From: Punica granatum
Taxonomy: Eukaryota; Streptophyta; Magnoliopsida; Myrtales; Lythraceae
Reading direction: 5' to 3'
NCBI RefSeq assembly: GCF_007655135.1
Contig: NC_045132.1
Coordinates: forward strand, 5,704,001 to 5,768,000
Length of the DNA stretch: 64,000 bases
Shown here: piece by piece, positions 12,606 through 24,111 of the stretch
Layout of the letters: every line of letters begins with the position of its first letter
Position numbering within the stretch: position 1 is the stretch's first letter
Position numbers and translations under genes: made by a program
Notes under the pieces: model-generated
What the model was told of the DNA's origin: nothing
Databases searched by the model: none
What the model saw: the letters and a program-made list of their open reading frames with translations, nothing else

Positions 12606-15600
12606 TATATTTTATGTATAAAAAAAGAAATTTGTTGTTAAATTAATTTCCTATATTTTATGAGCACTTTTATTTAACGTGGTTGGATTTCTCAAAAATT
12701 AAGCAGAAATAAATTCATTTTTGAAATAAAATTCTTTTTGTTGACTAAGAGTACCATTCTATTGAAAAAAAAAAACAGTAACTTACTTTAAAAAGTTATT
12801 CCAAAATACTAATTTTAAAACGATTAAAGAAATATGTGATAATTTAGAACTTTAAAAAAAAAAAAACTTGTGAGACTCTCTACTTTCCGCAAGATTTTCA
12901 TTTTGGAACTCTAGTTTAGCCTGACGCGTAGATATGTGTCGATATGTAATATCAAACCAGCTAGTAACTTTGATTTTGAAAAAGAATTGTATAAATTAGG
13001 CCCACTTTTTGATTTTGTATGAATTATTTTATTTTGTTGTTAAAAAAAAGTGGTATAAATGGGGCACACTCTTTAACTTTATATGAGTTATTTTGTTTTG
13101 TTGTTGGTAAAATTAGGTTAAAGTTGTAATTTTAAAATCACATTTATAAACCAAACAAGTCTTAACAGTCTCTCATTCTAGCAATTACTCAACTTCCTTT
13201 ATTTACTTTTGGAAATCTAAATACAATTGAAGAAGAGAAAAAAGTTCACAAAAAGAGAAGAGAACAAAAAAAATCAAAATTTCATAAAGCCCTGTGTAAA
13301 AGAGTTGCCTCCTAAAACGCAATGGAAACTGGAGCAGACAAACCTAGGACGAAGTAGAATTGGAAGATCCAGGTAAACCTGATAAAAAATCCAAAATGAA
13401 GCGGATATTTAATGAAATTACCATTGTATTATTTAGTTTCACTTAAATCACATGATCATATCTTCTTCTCTCGTCGAGTAACACAAACGATGTGAAGAAG
13501 CATTCTCAGCAGAGTGGGAATTCATAAAACTCCAGCAGATTAGTATACTGGGGGTAGATTGAATTGGATATACGATCATTTCGAAGCTCATGTGGACTCG
13601 TTATTTTTATCAAGTATCGACAGAAAAGAAATCTTCTTGTATTTAAACAGAAGAGGACTAGTTGTTGTCAGTGCCTTACTGAGCCGTATATATCGTGCAA
13701 ATGGTAAAGCTGAGAGTTCTCTCTTTTCCAAAATTAAAGCAAGTTGACAGGCTCAAACTATGCCAAAAGCTAGGAATTGATGGATGATATGTCTGCCCTT
13801 CTTGCATTATGGTTTCTGGTAAGACGTTCGGTTTGGTTTTTATAATTGTATTCTGTAGTCTATTCTGCAGTTTTTTTAGGGTCTTTATGACTTGGAATAA
13901 GTTTGATGTATGGATTATGGACTGATTTGTTCTTGTTTTTCCACTTTGAGTAAGGTGATTTTGATCCTACATATTCGTTTCTTATATAGATGCCCCAGTT
14001 AGCAATAAACAAATAAAACTGATGTAGGTATTTCCCATTTTCCTTTTTTCCTTTGAAATTGGGATTTTTTTTTGGGGGGGGGAGGGATAGATTGTGATGG
14101 GGAACTTTGAAAATGAAAGAAAGAAGAAAGCAGACAAAAGATTGGCAACATTCAATATATGAATATATAACATCCGCAGAATGAGAGGAGGAAGTGTCAC
14201 ATATGTTAAATTATGAAATCCACGCATACTTTTTAATTCCAGTTTAGTAAACTTTCATTTATTTTACTTATATGATATATGTGACATACTTTTTTATTAT
14301 TAATAAATTTGAAAAGGAAAATTGATAATGAAAATAGTGTGGTCAACGTAGCGATTTACAGCACCGGTTGAACGCAACTTTTGATCTCTTTTGCGATTCA
14401 AATGCTCGGGTCATTTCTATAATTCTTACTTGAAAGTTTGTTATCGATGCGTATAAGGTGATCTGAGAAGTGATAAGGCCCTTTGACCTGGCCCTCGACT
14501 TAGGGAAGAGGAAATATGTATAGTAGTTAGATGACATCTTATGCTCATTAAATCCACTGAGAGAGGACAGGGGGAAAAAATAAAAATAAAAATCGACTGA
14601 TCAAAGTGTCCCTTTGTGCTCAAATATATACTAGGTAGTACTGGCGTTTTGGGTAGTAATATTTTATGAATCCTTCTATAACTAAATGTAGATAATCAAT
14701 GCATATGATGCAAACAAATAAAATTAAAGGGATCGAATAAATACTTATTCTAATCTTATAAAATTGCACAACATATATAGATAGAGTAAATCTACCTTAA
14801 AGTAAAGGTGTATAAAAAAAGCTACAGCGGATAGAAAAAAAAAAAAATATATATATATATATAATGAATTTTTAAAGTCCACCATTTGTAAAATTTTAAG
14901 TGGATTGAATTTTAAAAAGTATCTCGCATCTCGATGAGTATTTTAAACATTCGAGAAGATTAATTTTTCAAAAGGACTCATAATTATATATCAATATATA
15001 TAAATAATATAAATATATCGAAACTTCATTGAATATGCATGATATATCAAATTAAATATAGAAAAAATTTATTCAACCTGAATTTGAAAAGGCAAATAGA
15101 CATTTCTTCCAATGAAAAATTAATTCTTCGAGCAATTCAAAAGGCATTTAACTAAGAGCTGAGGGTTTTCAAAAGATGACATCTTATAAGCGTTTGTTTG
15201 CTTTTATATATTATAATAGATAGATATTCGCATGCAATAATAAATAAATTAATTATTCAAATAAAAATAATAATAAGAATTCGAAGTTCAACTTTATTGC
15301 AATCCAAAAGAAACCTCTTCGTTAAAATACTGGGGTTAACCTTTTCCTTTTGTTCAACGAGATATCATGAATAGTAATAAAAAAATCTTTGATGACCACT
15401 TCAAATTACTTAAGCATGGTAACGTCGACAGATAATCTCGTAGTTTCTTATTTATTACTTATAATATTCTCCTCTCATACAGGTTAGACTAATCGATATA
15501 ATTCTATAAGTCGAATTAATTAATTAAATGGATGACAAGTGTATCCTAGAAGTAGAATATCATGTATACTATATTATGTGGATTATTTCATGCTACCCCA

Positions 15601-16331
15601 GGCATTACATGTATAGGCGATGACCCTTTCAAAATCTGAATATTATTCAAAATCATATGTGTAGCATTTGATATTTGGTGGCCGGTTGAATCATATTTTT
15701 TTTTTTGGTGGTACAAAGGAGGATGAATATTTAAAGAAATATAACAAATAATTAACCAGTCAAAAACTCAAAAATCATCTTGATATTTAAATCGACGTTA
15801 CTAATGGAAATGAAGCGACATGTTTCCGTCGACTTTCTTGACTTCTCATGGTAAGCAGTCAAAGGCAGCTGTTGGTATTCGCCAACCGGTCGCCATTGAG
15901 ACAGAGAGAGGCTGCTTGAAAAAGTGAGAATTGTTCTTCAAACCCCGATCAAGTTTATCTTTGTAATTTGTGCATAGGAGAATCACAGTTTAATTAAAAT
16001 AACATAAATTATATATTAAAAAATAAGTTTCAGCCAAAAGTTATCAACCGAAAAAAAGAATGACATCGAGAAGTTCGTTTCATTATTAAATGGAATAAAT
16101 AGTTACGATAAGTACAGTCTATAGATAGGAAAGGAGGATTTCCACTAAATGTGGATAGTAGATTATTCTGATTCTAAAATCCCAAAATCCCAGAAATACG
16201 TACTCTCTTGATTCTATCAAAAATTTCCAATATATACACACACATACACATAATTGTCAACATAGTACGCGTGCCAATAGTTTTATGTTATGACGATACA
16301 ACACTAGGTCTTAGCGATAAATTAGCCTAAA
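12606..16331. other. AT-rich intergenic DNA, no gene seen
   Basis: Long AT-rich spacer with many A and T runs. A G run lies near 14070 and a short TA run near 14850. Open frames do not exceed 81 codons and show no domain. No RNA gene is recognisable. Confidence 0.45.
12989..13116 (+). repeat. Two-copy tandem duplication, 64-bp period
   Basis: The block beginning GTATAAAT and ending TTTTGTTGTT occurs at 12989 and again at 13053, with a handful of substitutions, so it is a simple local duplication. Confidence 0.75.
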
Positions 16332-16726
16332 GTCATCTGTCAGCACCCAATTTTGGTCCACCGTCTTCAGAGGGGCAGAATCGTCGTTTTTTTGCCACCC
16401 GTGAGGGAAGTATTTCCGATTAATTACCCGAATATTCACGACTTTTCGGAGATAGCACATTTTCCTAATCTAGCACCAATTTTATGAAAAAAAAAAAAAA
16501 AGTCAGCAACGGTCAGAAGTCACTGACTTCTGACCGCTGCTCCTCTTTCATCATTTTCTTTCCTGTTCTTCTTCTTCCTTTTTTCTTTCTTTTCCTTTTC
16601 CTTTTCTTCTTCCTCCTAACAGAGTCGGAACCGAGCCTGCTGCGATCCGACCCGAGCCTGCCGCACGCCAACTCCTCTGCGCACGCGACTTCTCTGCACA
16701 CGCCAACGATTTCCGACACGCGAACG

Positions 16727-16730
<4 letters not shown>

Positions 16731-16769
<39 letters not shown>
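16731..16769 (+). repeat. (CT)n microsatellite in solo LTR A
   Basis: About 19 CT units, interrupted nowhere. It is private to this LTR copy; the other LTRs in the window lack it. Confidence 0.95.
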
Positions 16770-16772
<3 letters not shown>

Positions 16773-18009
16773 TTTTTCGGGACAAAACCGAAGCTCACAC
16801 GAAAAATTTGGGGGGGCTCACAGAAGAAGAAAATTCCCAGAGCTCACAGACGAACAACACCCGGAAACTCTCAGCTCACCGATTCTCTCCCTCAGCTCGT
16901 TCGGACGATCCGCCCTCAGATCCTGGACTCGGACCCCTCAGCTCGGATCCTCCCTCTCTCTCGGCAGCTCACAGTTCGGCCGGGAGTTCACGAAAAAATC
17001 CCTCAGCTCACCCGGATTTTTCCCCCACAGCTCACCCACGGCCGGAAACCTCCAGCTCGCCTACGGCTGAGAAATCCACAGCTCGACGATTTTCTCGAAA
17101 AAATCTCTCAGACCCGAAGGCCCCCCAGCTCCTTTTTTTTCTCCAGCTCGCGATTAACTCCCGGGTCGAACCCGTAATTCCTCGGACAGCTCGACTCCCC
17201 AGCTCTCTCTTACTCGTCTCGTCCTCACGGCTCCCATTTCGCCCTCACGCTCGGCCCGTAGCTCGCCCACTTTCTCCAGACGGGAGACCCTCGGCTCGTG
17301 ACCTCCGAGCTCGTCCCGCAGCTCGCCACCCCACAGCTCGCTCTCCCGGCTTTCCCTCACCTCGGCTCCCTCGGCTCACCGATCCCTTAGCTCGACCGAC
17401 ACCCCCTCTGGACGGTCCTCACGCACGGCCCACCGCCACCCCAATTGCATCCCTTCTCTTCGATTTCCATTTTCGGCACTAACCGGGTCGGTCCATTTTT
17501 CTATCTGGGTCGCACAGGTAACGCGGAACGGACACACGCCAGCTCAGCCCGTGTCCAGTGGCTCAGTCGGCCCAGCTCGGCTCAGTTCGGCCCAATCCAG
17601 CAGCGGCAGCCCGTTAGCGTTCGGCCCGGCCCAGCCGAGTCCAGAAGCCCAGATATCCATTCGGCCCAGTCCGGCCCATTCGGCCCAATTCGGCCCATCA
17701 ACCCAGCGGCCCAGCTCCCCAACGAAATTTTCTGATTTTTTCTAATTTTTTATTTTACAGAACCACCCCTCAACTTTCCGAATTAGGTAAATCCTTGACT
17801 TAGTGGCATGATTAGGGCTCCATTTCTGAATATTAATGTTTGCTTGATGAATATGATGTGAAATGAGCGTTATTGAGTCGTGTGGGTGATCGGATTCGTC
17901 CCGAACTCGATTTTACGAACTTTTCATTTTGTCTCATTTCAGTCCAGTATTTTTATTTTTTCAGATTTGCCCCGAATTTTAGAATGGTTTCCAGTCAAGT
18001 CCCGGTCAT

Positions 18010-18245
18010 TTTAATATCTCCAGATCAGTCCTGAACTTTTCGGAAATTTTAAATCAGTCCCTGAATTTTTCGGAATTTTCACATCAGTCCCTGAACTTTT
18101 TGCAATTTTCAAATCAGTCCTGAACTTTCCGGAAATTTCACATTAGTCCCTAAACGTTTTGCAATTTTCAAATCAATCCCTGAATTTTCGGAATTTTCAC
18201 ATTAGTCCCTGAACTTTTTGGAATTTTCAAATCAGTCCTGAACAT
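18010..18245 (+). repeat. Short-period repeats with TCAGTCC core
   Basis: About six to seven units of roughly 35-37 bp share the frame AATTTTCAAATCAGTCC/CTGAACTTTTxG. Related strings recur in the other LTR copies (28010-28290 minus, 61910-62330 plus), so this repeat belongs to the LTR family and varies in copy number between copies. It accounts for part of the LTR length variation. Confidence 0.8.
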
Positions 18246-20394
18246 TCTCCAAAGACATCCAGCCCTTTCTTACTTGGATCACCGACCGACAACGTATGTG
18301 CCATGTTTAAATATTTTATTCCTGTAATTATATGCATACGGCATGACGTGTGTGTTTTGCATGATGTTTCGCTCCCCATGAATCGGTGCCGCTTTATCGA
18401 TTTCGTTGATATCACGTTTTGTGTGTATGTTTGTATGTATTTATCATGATCATGGCGGCACCGGTAATGTAAATTTGTATGTTCGTCGTGCTTGATGCGG
18501 TAATATGCTCTTGATCCGTGTTTAAATGCTTTATTTTCTCGTTTTAATCGAACCTCACATGAATCGGATTAATCATGCAAAAATTCGATTTAAAATTAAT
18601 TTTTAAATCCTAAGGTGGTCGGGAATTAGGATTCGCATCGGACGGTCCATCAATGATCGACCCGACGGTCTGAAACCCGAATATTTAGAGCATTTGGCAA
18701 AACATTAATTAATTTAATCAATAATTTCACTAACGGGGTAATTGGACGTTCACACGATTAATTAATTCACTTGGCCCTAATAATTTTGTACGAATTGGTA
18801 ATAAACCGGTAACACGTGTCGATAGGTTGCAAACATGCGTTGGTGCCCTTCTCAAAACTTGCAAATTTTATAAAACTCGAGACACGTAGTTCGATGTGAC
18901 ATGGATGTCTAGGAAGGACTTGCGCGTCTTGACTCGAGGCCTCACCTGATTTCAGGAAACTCAGGTCGGGACGTGGAAGTTCTTCTTAGATCACTTCCGG
19001 ATAGATTAACCGATCTTTTGGCTCTTTTAGGGTTCTTGACAACCCTGGAAGGTCCAGGGGATCGATTAGCGCCGGTCACAGGCCGAGGTGGCCCGCACCG
19101 CGTAATCTCTCTTTCCCGAAAACAATTTTTATCTCAAGGGCAAAATCGTCTATTTGCAACCTAGCGACACCCCCCTAGGGTTAGAATAAGAGAAACATGC
19201 GGTATCAGGGTAGGGATGGGCTACCTATCTAGGCGCAAGTTCATCTGCATAGCCCGCCCTATCCGACCGATGAGTTTTTGTTATTCCAGCATAGTCTCGG
19301 GTAGTTAGTTCGGGTGGATTGGCTCAAAATACAAATATCGGATTAATTGTATACTTGGCTAAGACAAAATGGGCAATAGTGGGATAGGCACTAGGTTCTA
19401 GGATGTACGGGCGGAATCAATGTTCGGTAATAACCTGTAACAACCGTAGTGTCACAACATAGAAGAATTCTAAAAGCAACCCACAAACACAAGATTTGAC
19501 AATAGACGTCACGTATGTCAAGTCCTCAAAAATAATGCCAAAATGCAAAATACCTTCCCGAGGCGATCCTTGATCGATTCACACCTTGTACCCAATTTGT
19601 TTGCTTTAGGGTAGGATTTGTATGCCAAGATACCCCGGTTAATAATTGGTTAATTAACGTAAATTCGACAACAATAAAACCCTATTGTTTGTTTATTTAT
19701 GTCCGCTTGTTAACATTCTTGTACTTGTTTGTTATGCGGATCGAGCCCGATCCTTTAGGGCACGATTCATAGGGGGTCCAACGCCCCAATCGTAGATCAC
19801 GGGGTTCAATTCCCCTAACACTGAGCGCGCATCTTAATTTCAATTTCGGTCTTTTCAAACCACACGGTGAGCACGAGTGGAATAATAACCGAACGCGATT
19901 CGACCGGGATTCAGTTGTTGTAACTTGTATTTTATTTATTTGAGAGGACAATGTAAGGATTTATATTGTACATTTATTCATGTAAGAATCCCGGTCGGAG
20001 AGTGGACGGTCGGAGTGTTCCTTCGAATTTACGGTGTCAAAATGCGTTAGATGAGCGGAACTTAATTAAGCGGTAATTAAATTAAAATGGCAAGCCTAGA
20101 CAAGCTAGAGTACCGATAGGGTATGCGAGATATTGGCTCGCATGTAACAGAACCCCCGAATTCGGAGCCTCGGGTTTCGCAGACCATATGCCTTAGCAAT
20201 TAGGTGTACCCCGTACCCCTAGACCCGGGTAACTTGCCGGCCCTCGACCTTTCGGGTCGTAAAATGGCAAGTGGCGACTCCTTCTCACGTACGTCCGTCG
20301 CGCGTCCCCGGGAAGGTGGACACTCCCAAGCCGCGTTGCATAGGCGCGCGCTCGCGTGCCCCTACGAGATGAAATTCGGGTGCGCACAGTCATC

Positions 20395-21669
20395 AACTAA
20401 GAAAAAAGAGCAAACAGTCGGGGCACCAGTCGACATGACTGACAAAAATTGGGCCTAGGATGCCTATAAATATTTGAACTTCGAAGTTACTGATGAATAC
20501 ATATGGGCTATAAGTTAGTTTGCCAATTTTTGTAGCCCAGTGATGACCCAAAAGATTTTTCAATCTTATGGTCTCATATCGCCCAAAGAACAATGGTCTG
20601 AACGCGGTAGTTCAAAATTAATAGTACTCAATGTAAACTCAGTGAAACGATGCCAATTTTGTTCATTCATTATTTCTATCACGAGGAATATCTAGGGTTC
20701 ACCCAACTGATATCCACGCACAGGTTGCGTGAATGTCATGCAAGCTCTAGAAATAGGTAAGTCCATCCAAGATGAGAATATACCAAGCCAGACAATGACG
20801 TGAACCTTCGGAGTCGAAGCAAACTTAAGAACAATTGATGACATCAATCAATAAATTGGTTGCATTTTTTAGATTGATTTGATCTCGAGCACAAGCGGGT
20901 CCATTCTGTTGAGTGTTTCTTGAATTTTGAACTGAGACTCGAAGAACCACTGACGAGTAATAGAAAAGAGCAAGATCGCGGGCAATCAACTGCAGAATGG
21001 TGCATGATGAGATCTTGAAATCAAAGATCAAGGGCAGTCAACTGCAGCACTGCATGCAGTCGACTGCAGAAGTTTGCATAGCTAACTGGCATAATCATTA
21101 TAAGATTTGGCAAGTTCATTTATTTCCTAACTCAACCGATTTCATTTCTCATTACTCTAGATTCAAATCCCTATCTTTTCAGGGAATGTGATATCTTCAA
21201 GATATTCAGAATATTGTATTTTAGGATATCATTAATAGAGATCAAATGGGGGTTTCCACGCATTTTGAATTTCCTATTAGTCGAAAAAAATTCCATTATT
21301 GACCCATTTTTCATTAAATCACATGGATTGATCTAACAATGATGGAATTTCTATTGTGTTTGCTGAATCACATGAAATTTTAACTAACTCCATATATGTA
21401 ATGTATAAAATGCATTTGAACGGAGAAAAAAAAAAGAGAATTTTATACCCAAATTTGAATTTGTAATAGATACAAATGTAAAGACGAATTGAAGAAATCA
21501 TCCCTTCATAGAATATCTTAATTGAATTATATGTACTGATCAATAAATTCAATTTTATTCTATAGATAATTCTATATCTAAAAGTGTCAAAATCCTAGGA
21601 ACAATAGAGTCCATAGATATTTGGACTGCAATTGACGAGTAACCAATACTGATACTAGTCTTTAGTAGT
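20395..21669. other. Spacer before the plastid-derived pieces
   Basis: There is no gene. Around 20985-21075 the string GTCAACTGCAG/GTCGACTGCAG recurs several times as a small local repeat. The part from about 21120 may also be organelle-derived by its texture, but I cannot name the source. Confidence 0.4.
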
Positions 21670-21857
21670 GCGAAACTGATTGCAAAAGAGGGGAAGTCAT
21701 CCACATTAAAATTACCTTCTGGGGAGGTCCGTTTGATATCCAAAAACTACTCAGCAACAGTCGGATAAGTGGGGAATATTGGCGTGAACTAGAAAAGTTT
21801 GGGTAGAGTTGTCTAAATGTTGGCTAGGTAAGCATCATGTAGTAAGAGGAGTAGTTA
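21670..21857 (+). pseudogene. rpl2: Plastid rpl2 exon 2 fragment (nuclear copy)
   Basis: In frame from 21670 the translation gives the segment [10 protein letters not shown] followed by [14 protein letters not shown] and SATVG, which I recognise as the central part of chloroplast ribosomal protein L2 (50S subunit). Two Gln codons appear as TAA and TAG, and an apparent 2-bp loss near 21806 shifts the frame, after which KCWLG and VVRGVV-like text continues in another frame. Both ends are cut off and the flanks are unrelated, so this is a decayed plastid insertion with no coding function. The comparison is to the plastid protein as I remember it. Confidence 0.85.
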
Positions 21858-22016
21858 CCCTATATGCTATCAAAGTAAAGAATCATCAACAAGGGCGTTC
21901 TAGTGCGTTGTAGATTCTTATCCAAGACTTGTATCATTTATTGTCCAGCAAATTATTTATCAATGACCGAAGAATATGAACTTTCGACTTATGATCGTTA
22001 CGAATTGAATTATAGA

Positions 22017-22097
22017 GATGATTAGTAGCTGGTCCGAGAGGATGATCAGTAGCTAGTCCGAGAGGATGATCAGCCACACTAGGGCTGAGACACGGCC
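22017..22097 (+). pseudogene. rrn16: Plastid 16S rRNA fragment with 24-bp duplication
   Basis: The text GGTCCGAGAGGATGATCAG followed by CCACACTxGGxCTGAGACACGGCC is the well-known region of bacterial/plastid 16S rRNA just before the conserved ACTCCTACGGGAGGC site. A 24-bp unit (TAGCT..GATGATCAG) is present twice in tandem, at 22026 and 22050, whereas a normal 16S has one. Only about 80 bp are present, so it is a nuclear-integrated fragment and not a functional rRNA. Confidence 0.85.
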
Positions 22098-22270
22098 ATA
22101 GTTAGCCCATTCATCATAGTTAGAAGCTCCTGCAAAAAGAGGAAAAAACAGAGTCTTTGTCCAAAGAAATGCGTTGAGATCGTTGCAATTGATATGTGAT
22201 CTCAAAGAGAAGGAAGAGATCTTCGAAAAGTGGGTTTTTATGATCCGATAAAAAATCAAACTCCTGTTGT

Positions 22271-22296
22271 GGGCGAGGAGGGATTCGAACCCTCGA
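22271..22296 (-). pseudogene. 3' end of a tRNA-like sequence (trnR-ACG-like)
   Basis: On the minus strand the text GAGGGTTCGAATCCCTC followed by CTCGCCC forms a T-arm (GGTTCGAATCC) and half an acceptor stem. It is closest, from memory, to the 3' end of plastid trnR-ACG. The sequence further 5' does not make an anticodon arm, so the gene is incomplete. Other plastid or mitochondrial tRNAs remain possible. Confidence 0.5.
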
Positions 22297-22487
22297 CTTC
22301 GTGCACCTGACCATTAATTGAGAAGCGATGGGAACAACGGAACCTATGAATACAGGTTGTATTTTATGGTACATCGCTATGGATTGGATTAGCCTTTCGG
22401 TTTGGTATCCTTAATCCTCTCATTTCTTGAATCTATTCGTTTCAAATCCAAAAATGAAATGACTATTGAAAGTATATTAGGGTCCTA

Positions 22488-23760
22488 TAAATATTTGTAG
22501 ACGACATTATGTAAAGGTGCAGCGAGAGCACCTAAGGTGTTGAGAGTATTTTGACAGTTTGAGAAGTCCTTTGAGGGTTCAAGTTCGCTCTTTAGATTTA
22601 GGCCTTCATGTCTTGAGCTAGCTCCTCTCGTTTGTACTCTCTACTATTACTACTCAATAAAAAGTCATTGCCAAATCTCCTTTGCTCGTGGATGTTTTCT
22701 TCAAGCGTATTCACCGCGGTTGAGGGTTTTACTACGCATATCTTGGCGTGCAATTCTTCTCTATTTCGCATTATTTTCATTGAAATTGAGTCGATCCCAA
22801 CACATTCAAAGTTGCATTTAAGAGAAGGAGAGAGAGAAAAGGCACAGGAAAGAGAACATGATGGTTGATGGGACCAAAAGAGACGATGATGATCTACTAC
22901 TATCGAATTTGCATTGCATTAAGTCCATATGCTCTAAGATTCAGTGAGCAAAGAAGAAATGGGGTGGAATATTGTTTCTACATGTTTGGGATTTTTTCGT
23001 TCTCAGAATTATTTCAAAAGAAGAAATATCCTTCAGACGGATATTAGGACATTTCTACATAATATTATATATATATTTGAGACTTTATATAGAGGGTCCT
23101 ATATGAGTTAAAAAGGTGCATCAGTGCCACTAAGCCAATAGTGAGATCTTCTCTGGCAATTCTTGGTTTTGTCTTCTTGGATTCTCTAGGATTTAGAGTG
23201 AGAAGGTGGAGAAAATTGAGAGATCAAGTTAGTCTCTTCTCATAAATGGGTTTGTGAAGGAGGCTGTATTGAGAGATCTCTGATAACCATAATCTCTGAT
23301 GGCCATAATCTCTAATTTATATTGTCTAGAGAATTCTTCCTACTTTAATCGTGAATGCTTTCCTTGGTTTGATTCTGCAATCTCATATCGTGTTTGGGTA
23401 TTTTGTCACAACAATTGATATAATCTACATGCAGGAAGTGGATCCGAGACATGCTGGTTGCAAGATTCGAGATTAAGAAGGTTGTTGAATCATATAATTA
23501 TTAATGGTGGCAGGTTAGGATGAGAACGTTACTGGTTCAGCATGGTCATGAGAGAGCGCCAAGAAGAAGCCCTTATAGCTTTGACCCAAACAATAGCGAA
23601 TAGGGCGGGGGGGGGGGGGGGGGGGGGGGGGGGGGCGGTGAAAGCTCTGGAGACTCAGCCTAGTTTAGAGAATATTCCGATGAAAGGATCTAATTGGAGA
23701 GTAAAGCGATGTGGAATTGCTTGCGAGCAAAAGACAAACAGAGAGAGAAAATGACATTGT
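22488..23760 (+). mobile_element. Degenerate Copia-type LTR element
   Basis: A TATA-like CCTATAAATATTTG at 22482-22495 and a leader with polyadenylation-like CAATAAAAAG (22655) resemble an LTR. From about 23450 the plus strand gives degraded text reminiscent of the Copia Gag start: ARFEIKK, then QVRMRTLLVQHG, where functional copies usually read as a FEI..F.G..DF..W...M..LL motif. Stops interrupt the frame and a G run interrupts the rest. No protease, integrase or RT is left. The call rests on the Gag similarity, recognised by eye. Confidence 0.5.
23607..23635 (+). repeat. 29-base G homopolymer
   Basis: An uninterrupted G run of about 29 bases. Its exact length is likely to be unreliable in sequencing. 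It could form a G-quadruplex. Confidence 0.8.
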
Positions 23761-24103
23761 GAGCGTGTTTCGGGCTTGTAGAGTTGGTGATCTCATATAC
23801 TACCGATATTAGGAATGTGTTCTGCAAAAAGTCATTTTCCAGAGAGTGTACTATAGGAAAATTAAGGAAGCAGGACACCTTAGAGAAGTGTAATGGTGCT
23901 TGGAGCGCCCACAGGATGTGTTAAAGCCTAAAGACTTTACAGATCTTTAATATAGGCCAATATGGTGACCACACAAAATTTTAAAATTGCTATTGTTAAG
24001 GATCCTGCCATGGAAAACTAAGAGGAAATTCTTGAATTTTATGAGAGTTTTGGACACTATCACCTATCAAATTAACCTTTTGTATTGGAAATGAACCCAA
24101 TTA
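23761..24103. other. Decayed sequence between Copia remnant and hAT
   Basis: Probably further Copia debris; frames are short and no motif is recognisable. It ends with the left copy of the hAT target duplication at 24104-24111. Confidence 0.4.
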
Positions 24104-24111
24104 CTTGTAGA

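Larger units (their letters stand above)
16338..20388 (+). mobile_element. Solo LTR (copy A), 4051 bp, 6-bp TSD
   Basis: It starts TGTCAGCACCCAATTTTGG and ends GGGTGCGCACA, so it has TG...CA ends. It is flanked by GTCATC on both sides (16332-16337 and 20389-20394). No primer-binding site, ORF or second LTR follows, so recombination between two LTRs has left a single copy. Long LTRs of this size are known in Tat/Ogre-type Ty3/gypsy elements. Inside are a CT microsatellite, a GC-rich block with repeated AGCTC and TTCGGCCCA strings, a set of TCAGTCC repeats, and a 3' third shared with the LTRs at 26.5 kb, 37.3 kb and 60.8 kb. A 332-codon frame (16484-17482) is Ser/Pro/Arg low-complexity sequence and is not a gene. 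Confidence 0.88.
21640..22487. other. Mosaic nuclear plastid insertion (NUPT)
   Basis: It joins the rpl2 fragment, the 16S fragment and the tRNA-like 3' end, which are not adjacent in plastid genomes, within about 630 bp. The linking stretches (21858-22016 and 22098-22270) have the texture of plastid spacer or intron DNA but I cannot place them. The pieces could have been joined before insertion, or rearranged after it. Some could have come through the mitochondrion, which also carries plastid DNA. Confidence 0.65.

Noticed and set aside
16484..17482. 332-codon plus-strand frame
   Set aside because: Entirely inside solo LTR A; Ser/Pro/Arg low-complexity text from CT and AGCTC repeats; no domain and not kept in other LTR copies.
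19740..19825. tRNA-like T-arm (GGGGTTCAATTCCCC) in solo LTR A
   Set aside because: The other LTR copies do not keep the pairing or the B-box string, and no other tRNA arms are present.
22120..22374. 84-codon minus frame overlapping the tRNA-like sequence
   Set aside because: It reads through a tRNA 3' end and plastid-type spacer; such frames are incidental in plastid DNA.
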